From Novosphingobium sp. (GTDB lineage: Bacteria > Pseudomonadota > Alphaproteobacteria > Sphingomonadales > Sphingomonadaceae), in the NCBI RefSeq assembly GCF_039595395.1, contig NZ_JBCNLP010000006.1:1121001-1185000 (forward strand): a DNA stretch of 64,000 bases, given 5' to 3'. Shown one piece after another: positions 34,786 through 43,804 of the stretch (positions are counted from its first letter, which is position 1; each line of letters starts with the position of its first letter). The notes under the pieces are model-generated. The model saw only the letters and a program-made list of their open reading frames with translations. It was not told where the DNA came from and did no database searches. The position numbers were made by a program, and so were the translations under genes.

Positions 34786-36972
34786 ATGCTCCATGCCTCC
34801 TTTCGTTCGATCCTTGCCCTCTCCGTCAGCGGGGCCGCGCTGCTTGCCGCCCCGCAGGCCTTTGCCGACAGCACCGGCGCCCCCGCCGATATCGTGGTGA
34901 CGGCCAAGCGGCTCGACGATGCGCGCGAAAGCATCAAGCCCAGCCTTGGCGCCTCGACCTATACGCTGGATTCGCAGGCGATCGCCAATCTGCCGGGCGG
35001 CGACAATCTGGGGATGCAGGATATCATCCTGCAAATGCCCGGCGTCAGTCAGGACCAGTTCGGCCAGTTCCATGTGCGCGACGAGCACAATGGCGTGCAA
35101 TATCGCCTCAACGGCATCATCCTGCCCGAAAGCATCGCGGTCTTCGGCCAGATGCTCTCGCCGCGCATGGTGGACAAGATGAGCCTCGTCACCGGCACGC
35201 TGCCCGCGCAATATGGGCTGCGCACGGCGGGCATCATCGACATCACCACCAAGTCGGGCCAAGCCAACAGCGCCACCTTCAGCCTGTACGGTGGCAGCCA
35301 TGAAACCATCGAGCCCAGCGTCTCGGTCAGCGGCAGCAAGGGGGCGACAAGCTGGTTCTTCTCGGGCGACTACAAGCACAGCAATCTGGGCATCGAGAAC
35401 GTCAACGGCAATTACAGCGCCATCCACGACCGTACCAACCAGTTCAACGGCTTCGGCTATGTCGACCATATTCTGAGCGAGAATGACCGGATCGCGCTGA
35501 CCGGCGGCTATGCCAACCAGCATTACCAGATCCCCAACCCCACCGGGCTGGTGGGCGGGCAGACGGACGTCAACGGCAACCCGATCGCGGTCAATGGCGT
35601 GACCAGCGTCAACAGCGAGAACCTCAACGAGCAGCAGTTGCAGACCTTCGGCTTCGGGGCGCTGAGCTGGCTGCACACCAATGGCCAGTTCTCCTCGCAG
35701 CTTTCGGCCTTCGGCCGGGTGGCCAATCTGGACTATCGCCCCGATTATGTCGGCGAGATGCTGTTCAACGGCACCGCGCAATATGCCAGCAAGCGCGACA
35801 TCACCCTGGGCCTGCAATGGGACAGCGCCTATAAGATCAACGAGCATCACACCCTGCGCGGCGGGTTGCTGTTCGAGAATGACAGCTCGCACAGCTGGAC
35901 CAACACCGGCACCTTCCCCACCGATGGCGATGTTTACGATCCCACTCAGCCGCTCAACGGCTATGGCGCGGGCGACATCATCGGCCCGGCGCAGCTGAAC
36001 GCCAGCATCACCAACATCACCCAGCGCACCTACAGCGCCTATCTGCAGGACGAATGGCATCTGACCCGCCGCTTCGTGCTGAACTTCGGCGCGCGCTTCG
36101 ACGAAAATGACGGCGTGCGCGACGAGCGGCAGCTCAGCCCGCGCGTCAATATGGTGTGGACGCCCACCAACAGCACCACCGTCCATGCCGGTTACGCGCG
36201 CTATTTCGCCCCCGCGCCTTTCGAGCTGATCGCCAGCAGCAATCTGGCCCAGGTCTTCAACACCACCGCCACGCCCAATGTGCGCGCCAACACCGCCACC
36301 TATGCCCAGCGCGAGAATTATTGGGACGCGGGCATCCAGCAGAAGATCGGCGGGCTGACGCTGGGGCTGGACGGCTATTTCCGCCGCTCGACCCATCTGG
36401 TGGATGAGGGCCAGTTCGGCGCGCCGATCATCCTGACGCCCTTCAACTATGCCAAGGGCCGCATCTTCGGCACCGAATTGACCGCCAATTACACGCATGG
36501 CGGCTTCAGCGCCTATGGCAACATCGCCTGGGAGAAGGCGCAGGGCACGCAGATCGTCTCCAACGAATACAATTTCGCCGCCGCCGATCTGGCCTATATC
36601 GCCAATCACTACATCTATCTCGACCATGACCAGACCTGGAGCGGCTCGGCAGGCGCCTCCTGGCGCTGGTCGAGCGGAATGCTGAAGGACTCGCGCATTT
36701 CGGCGGATATGGTCTTCGGCTCGGGCCTGCGCAGCGATCTGACGCTGGCCGATGGCAGCTCGATCCCCAACGGCGCGGCGCTGCCCGATTATGCGACCTT
36801 CAACCTCTCGGTCGGGCACAAATTCGTGCGCAGCGGTGTCGATGTGCGGCTCGATGTGCAGAACCTGTTCGACAAGATCTATGAGGTGCGCGACGGCACC
36901 GGCGTCGGCGTCGGCGCGCCCTCCTTCGGCGCGCGGCGCGGGGTCTTCATCGGCATTTCCAAGACGATCTGA
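34786..36972 (+). CDS. TonB-dependent receptor
   Basis: A 728-residue precursor from ATG 34786, which begins the signal peptide MLHASFRSILALSVSGAALL (cleaved near QAFADS); the frame is open before it but lacks signal-like sequence. The plug contains ADIVVTAKRLDDARESIKPS, VHVRDEHN-like sequence, and MLSPRMVDKMSLVTGTLPAQ. The barrel ends VRDGTGVGVGAPSFGARRGV then FIGISKTI. The plug reading YRLNGIILPESIAVFGQ is that of a CirA/BtuB-like receptor without STN domain. The substrate is unknown. It is divergent from the kinase operon, which may regulate it. Confidence 0.9.
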   Translation: MLHASFRSILALSVSGAALLAAPQAFADSTGAPADIVVTAKRLDDARESIKPSLGASTYTLDSQAIANLPGGDNLGMQDIILQMPGVSQDQFGQFHVRDEHNGVQYRLNGIILPESIAVFGQMLSPRMVDKMSLVTGTLPAQYGLRTAGIIDITTKSGQANSATFSLYGGSHETIEPSVSVSGSKGATSWFFSGDYKHSNLGIENVNGNYSAIHDRTNQFNGFGYVDHILSENDRIALTGGYANQHYQIPNPTGLVGGQTDVNGNPIAVNGVTSVNSENLNEQQLQTFGFGALSWLHTNGQFSSQLSAFGRVANLDYRPDYVGEMLFNGTAQYASKRDITLGLQWDSAYKINEHHTLRGGLLFENDSSHSWTNTGTFPTDGDVYDPTQPLNGYGAGDIIGPAQLNASITNITQRTYSAYLQDEWHLTRRFVLNFGARFDENDGVRDERQLSPRVNMVWTPTNSTTVHAGYARYFAPAPFELIASSNLAQVFNTTATPNVRANTATYAQRENYWDAGIQQKIGGLTLGLDGYFRRSTHLVDEGQFGAPIILTPFNYAKGRIFGTELTANYTHGGFSAYGNIAWEKAQGTQIVSNEYNFAAADLAYIANHYIYLDHDQTWSGSAGASWRWSSGMLKDSRISADMVFGSGLRSDLTLADGSSIPNGAALPDYATFNLSVGHKFVRSGVDVRLDVQNLFDKIYEVRDGTGVGVGAPSFGARRGVFIGISKTI

Positions 36973-36979
36973 CAAAGCC

Positions 36980-37009
36980 GGAAGGGTGGAGCGATGGCCC
37001 CACCCTCCC
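36980..37009 (+). terminator. weak hairpin after the receptor
   Basis: GGAAGGGTGG (36980-36989) pairs with CCACCCTCCC (37000-37009) with one mismatch and a 10-base loop, just past the receptor stop. No T-run follows, so termination here is uncertain. Confidence 0.4.
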
Positions 37010-37161
37010 GACGGTTCAGCGCCTGCGCGCTACAGGGAACCCGGCCAAAGTCTGCGCCGTACCCGGTCCGAACCCGCCATCGCAAAGGAACATGGACCGG
37101 GCCCGGCACTTGATGATGGAGAGTCCATCAGCCGAGTTTCACGGTGTGAACCACCACAGCC

Positions 37162-39075
37162 ATGCCCCACTTTCTTCCAAAGGCCAGAGTCCATGCCGCC
37201 GGGACAAGGCGGCTTGTGGCCAAGCCTGACCGCCATCTGCGCCGGCCGCTGCGCGCGGCCCTGATCGGCGCCGCGCTGCTGGGGCTTGGCCTTACCGGGC
37301 TGGCCGCCTTTCCCTGGGGGATGCTCAAAGGGCGGATCGAGGCGCGCCTTTCCACGCGGATCGGCCGCCCTGTCACCATCGGGGCGATGCAACGGCTCGA
37401 CAGCCTCTCCTTCCATCCCCGCGTCCGCCTCAGCGCCATCCGCATTCCGCAACCGGCCTGGGTCAAGCCCCGCCTCGACGATCTGGCGCTGATCGATCAG
37501 GCCGATGTCCAGCTCTCGGTCTGGTCGCTCATCGCCGGGCATAGCGCGGTGGAGCAGGCCGATCTGCGCGGTGCCCGGCTGCAGTTCTATCGTGATGAGG
37601 CCGGGCGCCAGAACTGGTCCAACGGGCAAAGCAATGCGGCCAGCCATGGGCCATTGCTGCGCGTTCTTCGGGTGGCGGGCAGCCGCCTGCGCTATCTCGA
37701 CGAGAAGCGGGACCGCTCGCTCGATGTCGCGGTGAACTCCGACGCGCAAAGCCTGCGGCTTGAGGGCACCGGGCTGGTGATGAGCCATCCCGTCACGGTG
37801 ACGGCGCGCGGCGCGGCGCTGGTCGATGGGCAGGCCAAGGGGCCATGGCCCTACCAACTCGCCATCGAAGGGCCCGCCATCGGTTTTGCCCTCAGCGGGA
37901 CGATGCCCAAACCCCTCGATCTGGCGCATCTTCAGGGGGAGGCGCGCGGCCATGCGTTGGACCTCAAGCTGCTCGACGCGATCATCGAGGCGGGCCTGCC
38001 CGGCACCCAGCCCGTCCGCCTGACGGCAAGGCTCCGCCGCAACCGCCCCGACTGGGTGATCGAGCAGCTTTCCGGCACGGTCGGCCGGTCCGATCTGGCC
38101 GGTCACGCCACCATCGTCAAACGGCATGGGCGCACACGCATCACCGGCGCGCTGTCATCCGACCGTTTCGATATCGAAGACCTGTCCTCCGATGCGGGCA
38201 AGCGACGCGGTGCGGCGCAAAGGGCGCGGCTGGGGCCCCGTCTGCTGCCCGGCTCGGCGATCGACCTTGGCCATGTCCGGCGGACCGATGGCACGCTCGA
38301 CCTGCGGGTCGCGCATCTGCTCTGGCCCGGCCCCAGCCCCTTCCGCAGCATGAAAGCGCATCTGGTGCTGGATCATGGCCGACTGGTGCTCGATCCGCTA
38401 ACGGTGGGCCTGACCCATGGTACCTTTGCGGGCAGGCTGCGCATCGATCAGACACGCAAGGATCAGCGCGATCCGCGTCTGGACATCGATCTTGCCATGC
38501 GCGGGGCGCGGCTGCTCGACTTCTTCCCGCGCGCGCGGATCGACGGCAGCCTGCTCGCGCGGATGGCGATCAGCGGATACGGCCACACGATGCGCGCCGC
38601 CATCGGCCGGGGCAGCGGAAGCGTGGCGCTGGTCGGGCGCGACGGCGCCATTCCGGCGCGCACCGCCGCGCTGCTTGGGCAGGATGTCGGCGGAGGGATC
38701 ACGGCGGGCAAGCAGACGATGGCCAGTCTGCGCTGCCTGGTGGTGCGGCTGGACGTGCGGCAGGGCGTGGCCCGCGCCGCGCCGGTGATCATCGACACCT
38801 CGCGCGGGCAATCGCGTGTCACAGGGCAGATCGCGCTGGATGATGAGCGGCTGGATCTGCGGCTCAAGGGCGCGCCAAAGGGCAAGGCGCTGCTGCGGCT
38901 GCCCGGCGAGGTGCCGATTGGCGGTACCATCAAGAGGCCCGATATCCGGGTGCCGCCCCATGCCAAATCGCTGGGCGGCATTCTGGGCATGGTGGGGGAT
39001 GCCATCACCGGGCATCAGGGGCCCCGCGCTCAGGATGCCGATTGCGATGGGCTGGCGGCGCAGGCGCTGCGGTAG
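37162..39075 (+). CDS. AsmA-family protein
   Basis: A 637-residue protein with a Lys/Arg-rich N-terminus, one membrane helix (residues ~30-52, ALIGAALLGLGLTGLAAFPW), and a long beta-rich body of the AsmA type (MLKGRIEARLSTRIGRPVTI, YLDEKRDRSLDVAVN, GRLRIDQTRKDQRDPRLDID). AsmA-like proteins are inner-membrane-anchored, elongated, and thought to move phospholipids to the outer membrane. The C-terminal segment with GEVPIGGTIKRPDIRVPP is the family's conserved tail. The region upstream (36973-37161) contains no gene. It ends 78 bases before htpG and may or may not share transcription with it. Confidence 0.83.
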   Translation: MPHFLPKARVHAAGTRRLVAKPDRHLRRPLRAALIGAALLGLGLTGLAAFPWGMLKGRIEARLSTRIGRPVTIGAMQRLDSLSFHPRVRLSAIRIPQPAWVKPRLDDLALIDQADVQLSVWSLIAGHSAVEQADLRGARLQFYRDEAGRQNWSNGQSNAASHGPLLRVLRVAGSRLRYLDEKRDRSLDVAVNSDAQSLRLEGTGLVMSHPVTVTARGAALVDGQAKGPWPYQLAIEGPAIGFALSGTMPKPLDLAHLQGEARGHALDLKLLDAIIEAGLPGTQPVRLTARLRRNRPDWVIEQLSGTVGRSDLAGHATIVKRHGRTRITGALSSDRFDIEDLSSDAGKRRGAAQRARLGPRLLPGSAIDLGHVRRTDGTLDLRVAHLLWPGPSPFRSMKAHLVLDHGRLVLDPLTVGLTHGTFAGRLRIDQTRKDQRDPRLDIDLAMRGARLLDFFPRARIDGSLLARMAISGYGHTMRAAIGRGSGSVALVGRDGAIPARTAALLGQDVGGGITAGKQTMASLRCLVVRLDVRQGVARAAPVIIDTSRGQSRVTGQIALDDERLDLRLKGAPKGKALLRLPGEVPIGGTIKRPDIRVPPHAKSLGGILGMVGDAITGHQGPRAQDADCDGLAAQALR

Positions 39076-39082
39076 CGATACC

Positions 39083-39111
39083 CTTGAAATCCGCGCAAAC
39101 AGGCCTCATGT
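39083..39111 (+). promoter_or_regulatory. candidate RpoH (heat-shock) promoter of htpG
   Basis: CTTGAAA at 39083-39089 and CTCATGT at 39105-39111 are separated by 15 bases, close to the alphaproteobacterial RpoH pattern (CTTGAA ... CCCATNT). The ATG of htpG is 43 bases further on. Confidence 0.6.
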
Positions 39112-39153
39112 CGCGACCTTCAACCTATCCTGACACTGGAGCCCCGCCAGCCC

Positions 39154-41019
39154 ATGACGACGCAGACCCATGCCTTTGAGGCCGATGTCTCGAAATTGCT
39201 GCATATGATGGTTCATTCCGTCTATTCCGACAAAGATGTGTTCCTGCGCGAGCTGATCTCCAACGCCGCCGACGCCTGCGAAAAGCTGCGCTATGAGGCG
39301 ATCGCCGCGCCCGCCCTGCTGGGCGAGGATCCCAGGCTGCAGATCACCATCACGCTGGATGCCGATCAGCGCCAGCTAACCATCGCGGACAATGGCATCG
39401 GCATGAGCGCCGCCGATCTGGCCGAAACGCTGGGCACCATCGCGCGTTCGGGCACCAAGGCCTTTATGGACAGCATCGCCGCCGCCAAGGGCAGCGAGGA
39501 AACCCAGTTGATCGGCCAGTTCGGCGTGGGCTTCTATTCGGCCTTCATGGTGGCCGAAAAGGTCGATGTGATCTCGCGCCGGGCCGGCGAGGATACCGCC
39601 GCCGTGTGGTCGTCGGATGGTCTGGGCACCTACACCATCGCGCCTGTCGCCCTTGAGGAAGCCCCGCAGCGCGGCACGCGCATCGTGCTCCACCTGCTGG
39701 AAGAGGCCAAGGATTACGCCGAGCGCCACCGCATCGAGCAGATGGTGCGCGCCCAGTCCGGCCATGTCCCCGTGCCCATCGAGCTGAAGGACAAGCCCGA
39801 CGCCGAAAGCACGCAACTGGCCGACGGCACCGCGCTCTGGACCCGGCCCAAGAGCGAGATCAGCAAGGAAGAGTACACCGATTTCTACCGCAGCGTGGCC
39901 GGGCAGTGGGACGAACCCGCCCTCACCCTGCATTACCGCGCCGAGGGGCGTTACGAATATTCGGTGCTGGCCTTCGTGCCGGAGAGCAAGCCCTTCGACC
40001 TCTTCGATCCCGACCGCAAGGGGCGGATGAAGCTCTATGTCCGCCGCGTCTTCATCACCGATGAGGCCGAACTTCTGCCGCGTTATCTGCGCTTTGTGCG
40101 CGGTCTGGTCGATAGCGCCGATCTGCCGCTCAACATGTCGCGCGAGATGATCCAGGACAGCCCGATCCTCACCACCATCCGCAAGGGCCTGACCGGCAAG
40201 GTGCTGGGCGAGCTGGAAAAGACCGCCCGCGATGACGCCGAGGCCTATGGGAAGCTGTGGGAGACCTTCGGCGCGGTGCTGAAGGAAGGCCTCTATGAGG
40301 ACTTCGAGCGGCGCGAGGCCCTGCTGCGTCTGGCCCGCTTCAAGACCACCACGTCGAACGGCGCCTGGCGTTCGCTGGAGGACTATGTCGCGGCGATGAA
40401 GGAGAACCAGACCGCGATCTATTACGCCACCGGCAGCGATCTGGAACGCATCGCGGCCTCGCCCCAGCTTGAGGGTTTCCGCGCGCGGGGCGTGGAAGTG
40501 CTGCTGCTGCCGGATCAGGTCGACAGCTTCTGGGCGCGCGGCATGGATCTGGACGGCAAGCCCTTCACCTCGGTGACGCAGGGCGCCGCCGACCTCAGCC
40601 TGATCCCGCTGCCCGAAGGCAAGGAAGCCCCCAAGGCCGAGGCCAGCGATGCGGTCAGCAGCTTCCTCGGCTTCGTCAAGGAGACGTTGGGCGAAAAGGT
40701 CTCCGATGTGCGCCTGTCGGACCGTCTGACCGACAGCGCGGTCTGTCTGGTCGCATCGGACAGCGGTCTGGACCGCCAGTTGGAAAAGCTGCTGGCCAAT
40801 GCCGGGCAGACGCCCGCCGGCGCCAAGCCCGTGCTGGAAATCAACCCCGGCCATGCCCAGATCGCCCGCCTCGCCGCTCTGCCTGCCGAGGATGCGCTGC
40901 GCGAGGATGCCGCCCATCTGCTGCTCGATGAGGCGCGCATCGTCGATGGCGAGCAGCCGCTCGATCCGCGCGCCTTCGTCGACCGGCTCGGCCGCCTGAT
41001 CCAGCGCGCCACGGCCTGA
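39154..41019 (+). CDS. htpG: HSP90 chaperone HtpG
   Basis: A 621-residue protein of normal HtpG length. The GHKL ATPase has ELISNAADACEKLRYEA, DNGIGMSAADLAETLGTIAR and GQFGVGFYSAFMVAEKVDVI. The middle domain has LPLNMSREMIQDSPILTTIR with the catalytic Arg loop. The C-terminal dimerisation region is intact (MLSFLGFVKETL-type segment). It is an ATP-dependent cytosolic chaperone. The upstream RpoH-like promoter suggests heat-shock control. It is the last gene before the c-di-GMP protein. Confidence 0.97.
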   Translation: MTTQTHAFEADVSKLLHMMVHSVYSDKDVFLRELISNAADACEKLRYEAIAAPALLGEDPRLQITITLDADQRQLTIADNGIGMSAADLAETLGTIARSGTKAFMDSIAAAKGSEETQLIGQFGVGFYSAFMVAEKVDVISRRAGEDTAAVWSSDGLGTYTIAPVALEEAPQRGTRIVLHLLEEAKDYAERHRIEQMVRAQSGHVPVPIELKDKPDAESTQLADGTALWTRPKSEISKEEYTDFYRSVAGQWDEPALTLHYRAEGRYEYSVLAFVPESKPFDLFDPDRKGRMKLYVRRVFITDEAELLPRYLRFVRGLVDSADLPLNMSREMIQDSPILTTIRKGLTGKVLGELEKTARDDAEAYGKLWETFGAVLKEGLYEDFERREALLRLARFKTTTSNGAWRSLEDYVAAMKENQTAIYYATGSDLERIAASPQLEGFRARGVEVLLLPDQVDSFWARGMDLDGKPFTSVTQGAADLSLIPLPEGKEAPKAEASDAVSSFLGFVKETLGEKVSDVRLSDRLTDSAVCLVASDSGLDRQLEKLLANAGQTPAGAKPVLEINPGHAQIARLAALPAEDALREDAAHLLLDEARIVDGEQPLDPRAFVDRLGRLIQRATA

Positions 41020-41147
41020 TACACCGGGGCCGGTGCTTCAACACCGGCCCCTCCCTCCGCATTAAGATTTACCCCGGTAATCCCCCTTATATCCTGCGAC
41101 TAGGTGCTTGACCGAAGTTTCAATGAACGGCTGTTAAGCATGATCGC

Positions 41148-43673
41148 ATGGACCTCTCCAACGCACCCAAAGTCCTCTGCAGCGATCCCGCGCGCCTCGA
41201 CGTGCTGGCCGGCCTTGGCATCCTCGATTCCGCCCCGGAGCGGGATTTCGATGAGCTGACACGGCTTGCCGCCGCCGCCCTGGGCACGGAATGCGCCGCG
41301 ATCAGCCTGATCGACGAGGCCCGCCAGTGGTTCAAGGCCCGCCACAATGTGCCTTTCGGGGAAACCCCGCTCGAAGTGGCCTTCTGCATTCACACCGTGG
41401 CCGCGCGCGAGGTGCTGGTGGTGCCCGATGCGCGGCTCGATCCGCGCTTTGCCGACAATCCTTTCGTCGTGCCCGAGGATGGCATCCGCTTCTATGCGGG
41501 CGTGCCGCTGATCGTGGGCTCGGGCCATTGCCTGGGCACGCTCTGTGTCTTCGATACGCGCCCCCGGCCCGAACTGGCTCCCCGGCAGCTTGGCCTGCTG
41601 AGCGATCTGGCCAGGCTCGCCACCGATCTGATCGAGGCCAGGCGCTTCAACCGCATGGGCGAGATCGCCACCCGCGTGGTCGATGCCACCCCCGATGCCG
41701 TGCTGGCGGTCGATCCGCATGGCGCGATCATCTATTGGAACCCGGCGGCCGAGGCGATGTTCGGCCTGCCCCGGCAAGCCATGCTGGGCCGCCGCATCGA
41801 GCAGGTGATCCCCGGCGGCCTGCCCGCGCAGGACACCGCATCGCGCACCGAAACGCTGGGGCGCCGCGCCGATGGCCAGACTTTCCCTGTCGAGCTGTCG
41901 CTGGCGCCATGGGGGCAGGCGCCGCTCCCTCAGGGCCGGGCGGTCATCCTGCACGACATGACCGGCCGCAAGGCGCTGCAACGCGATCATGAGCTGGCCA
42001 AGACCTTCCTCGACAATGTGGTGAGCAATCTGCCCGCCATGCTCTTCGTCAAGGATGTGGAGAGCCGGCAATATCTGGTGGTCAATCAGGCGGGCGAGAA
42101 GGTGATCGGCCGCAATGCCGACGAGATGATCGGGCGGACTGACCTCGAACTCTTCCCCGACTATGGCGCCGCTTACGAAGAGCGCGACAGCGAAGCCGCC
42201 GCCGCGCCGGGACCTCTGGTCTTCGAAAGCGCCTTTGTGCGTGACGATGGCGAAACCGTCCATCTGCGCACCATCCGGAAGCTGATCGACGGGCCGGACC
42301 GCCCGGACCAGTATATTCTGGGCATTTCCGAGGATGTGACCCAGGTCCGCCGCAAGGAGGCCGAGGTGCTGCGGCTGGCCCATCACGATACACTGACCGG
42401 CCTGCTCAACCGCGCCAGCTTCACCGACCGCATCCATCGCATGGTGCAGGCGCGCGAGCCCTTTGCCATGCTCAGCGTCGACCTCGACCGGTTCAAGGCG
42501 GTGAACGACATGTTCGGCCATCCGGTGGGCGATGCGGTGCTGGTGCAGGTGGCACAGCGGCTGACCTGTGTGGTGGGCGCCACGGATTGGGTGGCGCGCA
42601 TCGGCGGCGACGAATTCTTCGCGATCCTGACCGGCGAGGATCTGCGCGACCGTGCCAAGACCGTCGCGGAAACCATCGTCCAGCGGCTGGCTGCGCCTTT
42701 CTTCACCGAGCGGGGCGTGGCGCATCTGGGCGCGTCGGTCGGCGTGGTGCTGATGCCCGAGGACGGCTCCACCACCGAACAGTTGCGCGAGAATGTCGAT
42801 CTGGCGCTCTATCGCGCCAAGCTGAATGGCCGTTCTGGCGCCTGCTTCTTCAACAGCGACATGGACGCCGCCGCGCGCGACCGCCGCAGCGTGGCGCGCG
42901 ACCTGCGCAAGGCGGTGGCCGATGGCGAGATCGCTCTGGCCTATCAGCCGCTGATCTGCGCCCAGAGCGGGCAGGTGACCAGCGCCGAGGCTCTGGCCCG
43001 CTGGACGCATCCCACACGCGGGCCGATCCGCCCCGACATCTTCATCCCGCTGGCCGAGGAATATGGGCTGATCGATATTCTGGGCGAGCAATTGCTGCGC
43101 CGCGCCTGCATCGATGCCCAGACCTGGCCCGAACCGCTGTGCGTCGCGGTCAATCTCTCCCCGCTGCAATTCCTGTCGGGCCGCCTGATCGCGACGGTCT
43201 GCGAGGCGCTGGCGCTCTCGGGTCTGGCGCCGCAGCGCCTGCAACTGGAGGTGACCGAGGGGCTGGTGATCCGCGATGTCGAGCGGACCTTCGATCAGCT
43301 CGAACAGTTGCGCAAGCTGGGCATCCAGATCCTGATCGACGATTTCGGCGTGGGCTATTCCTCGCTCAGCTATTTCCAGCGCTTCACCTTCGACAAGGTG
43401 AAGATCGACAAGAGCTTTATCGACGAGATCGCCACCTCTCAGGCGGCGCGGGCGATCGTTCAGGCGGTGGTCGGGCTGGGGCAGCAACTGGGCATGGCGG
43501 TGGTGGCCGAAGGCGTGGAGAATGAGGCCCAGATGAGCCTGCTGGCAGGGCTGGGCTGCACCCATCTGCAGGGCTATCTCTTCAGCCATCCGATTTCGGC
43601 CAAGGCGCTGGCCAAGCTGCCCAATGTGAGCATGGGCGATTTGGCGTTGCGGTCATCCGTCATCGCGGGCTGA
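41148..43673 (+). CDS. GAF-PAS-PAS-GGDEF-EAL protein (c-di-GMP turnover)
   Basis: An 841-residue cytosolic protein. A GAF domain (residues ~15-165) is followed by two PAS domains (~165-275 and ~285-400), GGDEF (~405-565), and EAL (~575-830). The cyclase motif RIGGDEF is intact. The inhibitory RxxD five residues upstream is absent; the equivalent position reads GATD, so product feedback at the I-site is unlikely. EALARW, DDFGVGYSSLSYFQ and KIDKSFIDE keep the metal and catalytic residues of a phosphodiesterase. Either or both activities are possible. No membrane helix is seen, so input is probably a cytosolic ligand or redox signal through PAS/GAF. Confidence 0.92.
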   Translation: MDLSNAPKVLCSDPARLDVLAGLGILDSAPERDFDELTRLAAAALGTECAAISLIDEARQWFKARHNVPFGETPLEVAFCIHTVAAREVLVVPDARLDPRFADNPFVVPEDGIRFYAGVPLIVGSGHCLGTLCVFDTRPRPELAPRQLGLLSDLARLATDLIEARRFNRMGEIATRVVDATPDAVLAVDPHGAIIYWNPAAEAMFGLPRQAMLGRRIEQVIPGGLPAQDTASRTETLGRRADGQTFPVELSLAPWGQAPLPQGRAVILHDMTGRKALQRDHELAKTFLDNVVSNLPAMLFVKDVESRQYLVVNQAGEKVIGRNADEMIGRTDLELFPDYGAAYEERDSEAAAAPGPLVFESAFVRDDGETVHLRTIRKLIDGPDRPDQYILGISEDVTQVRRKEAEVLRLAHHDTLTGLLNRASFTDRIHRMVQAREPFAMLSVDLDRFKAVNDMFGHPVGDAVLVQVAQRLTCVVGATDWVARIGGDEFFAILTGEDLRDRAKTVAETIVQRLAAPFFTERGVAHLGASVGVVLMPEDGSTTEQLRENVDLALYRAKLNGRSGACFFNSDMDAAARDRRSVARDLRKAVADGEIALAYQPLICAQSGQVTSAEALARWTHPTRGPIRPDIFIPLAEEYGLIDILGEQLLRRACIDAQTWPEPLCVAVNLSPLQFLSGRLIATVCEALALSGLAPQRLQLEVTEGLVIRDVERTFDQLEQLRKLGIQILIDDFGVGYSSLSYFQRFTFDKVKIDKSFIDEIATSQAARAIVQAVVGLGQQLGMAVVAEGVENEAQMSLLAGLGCTHLQGYLFSHPISAKALAKLPNVSMGDLALRSSVIAG

Positions 43674-43698
43674 CAGGGCGGTACTGCGCCTCCACCAC

Positions 43699-43726
43699 GA
43701 AAGAGGGGGCTCCTCCGCCCCCTTTC
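43699..43726 (+). terminator. hairpin after the GGDEF-EAL gene
   Basis: GAAAGAGGGGGC (43699-43710) pairs with GCCCCCTTTC (43717-43726) around a 6-base loop, with a 2-base bulge. It lies 26 bases past the stop. There is no clear T-run, so efficiency is uncertain. Confidence 0.5.
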
Positions 43727-43804
43727 GGGATGGCCGGCATGCGGTAAAACCGCCATCAGGCAGGATTGTGAGGCACGGTCCTTTCCTTTAGGATCCGGCC
43801 CGGA

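Noticed and set aside
34768..36975. 735-codon minus-strand frame opposite the receptor
   Set aside because: Complement shadow of a TonB-dependent receptor; no motifs.
41100..43589. 829-codon minus-strand frame opposite the GGDEF-EAL gene
   Set aside because: The opposite strand holds all conserved c-di-GMP motifs; this is a shadow frame.
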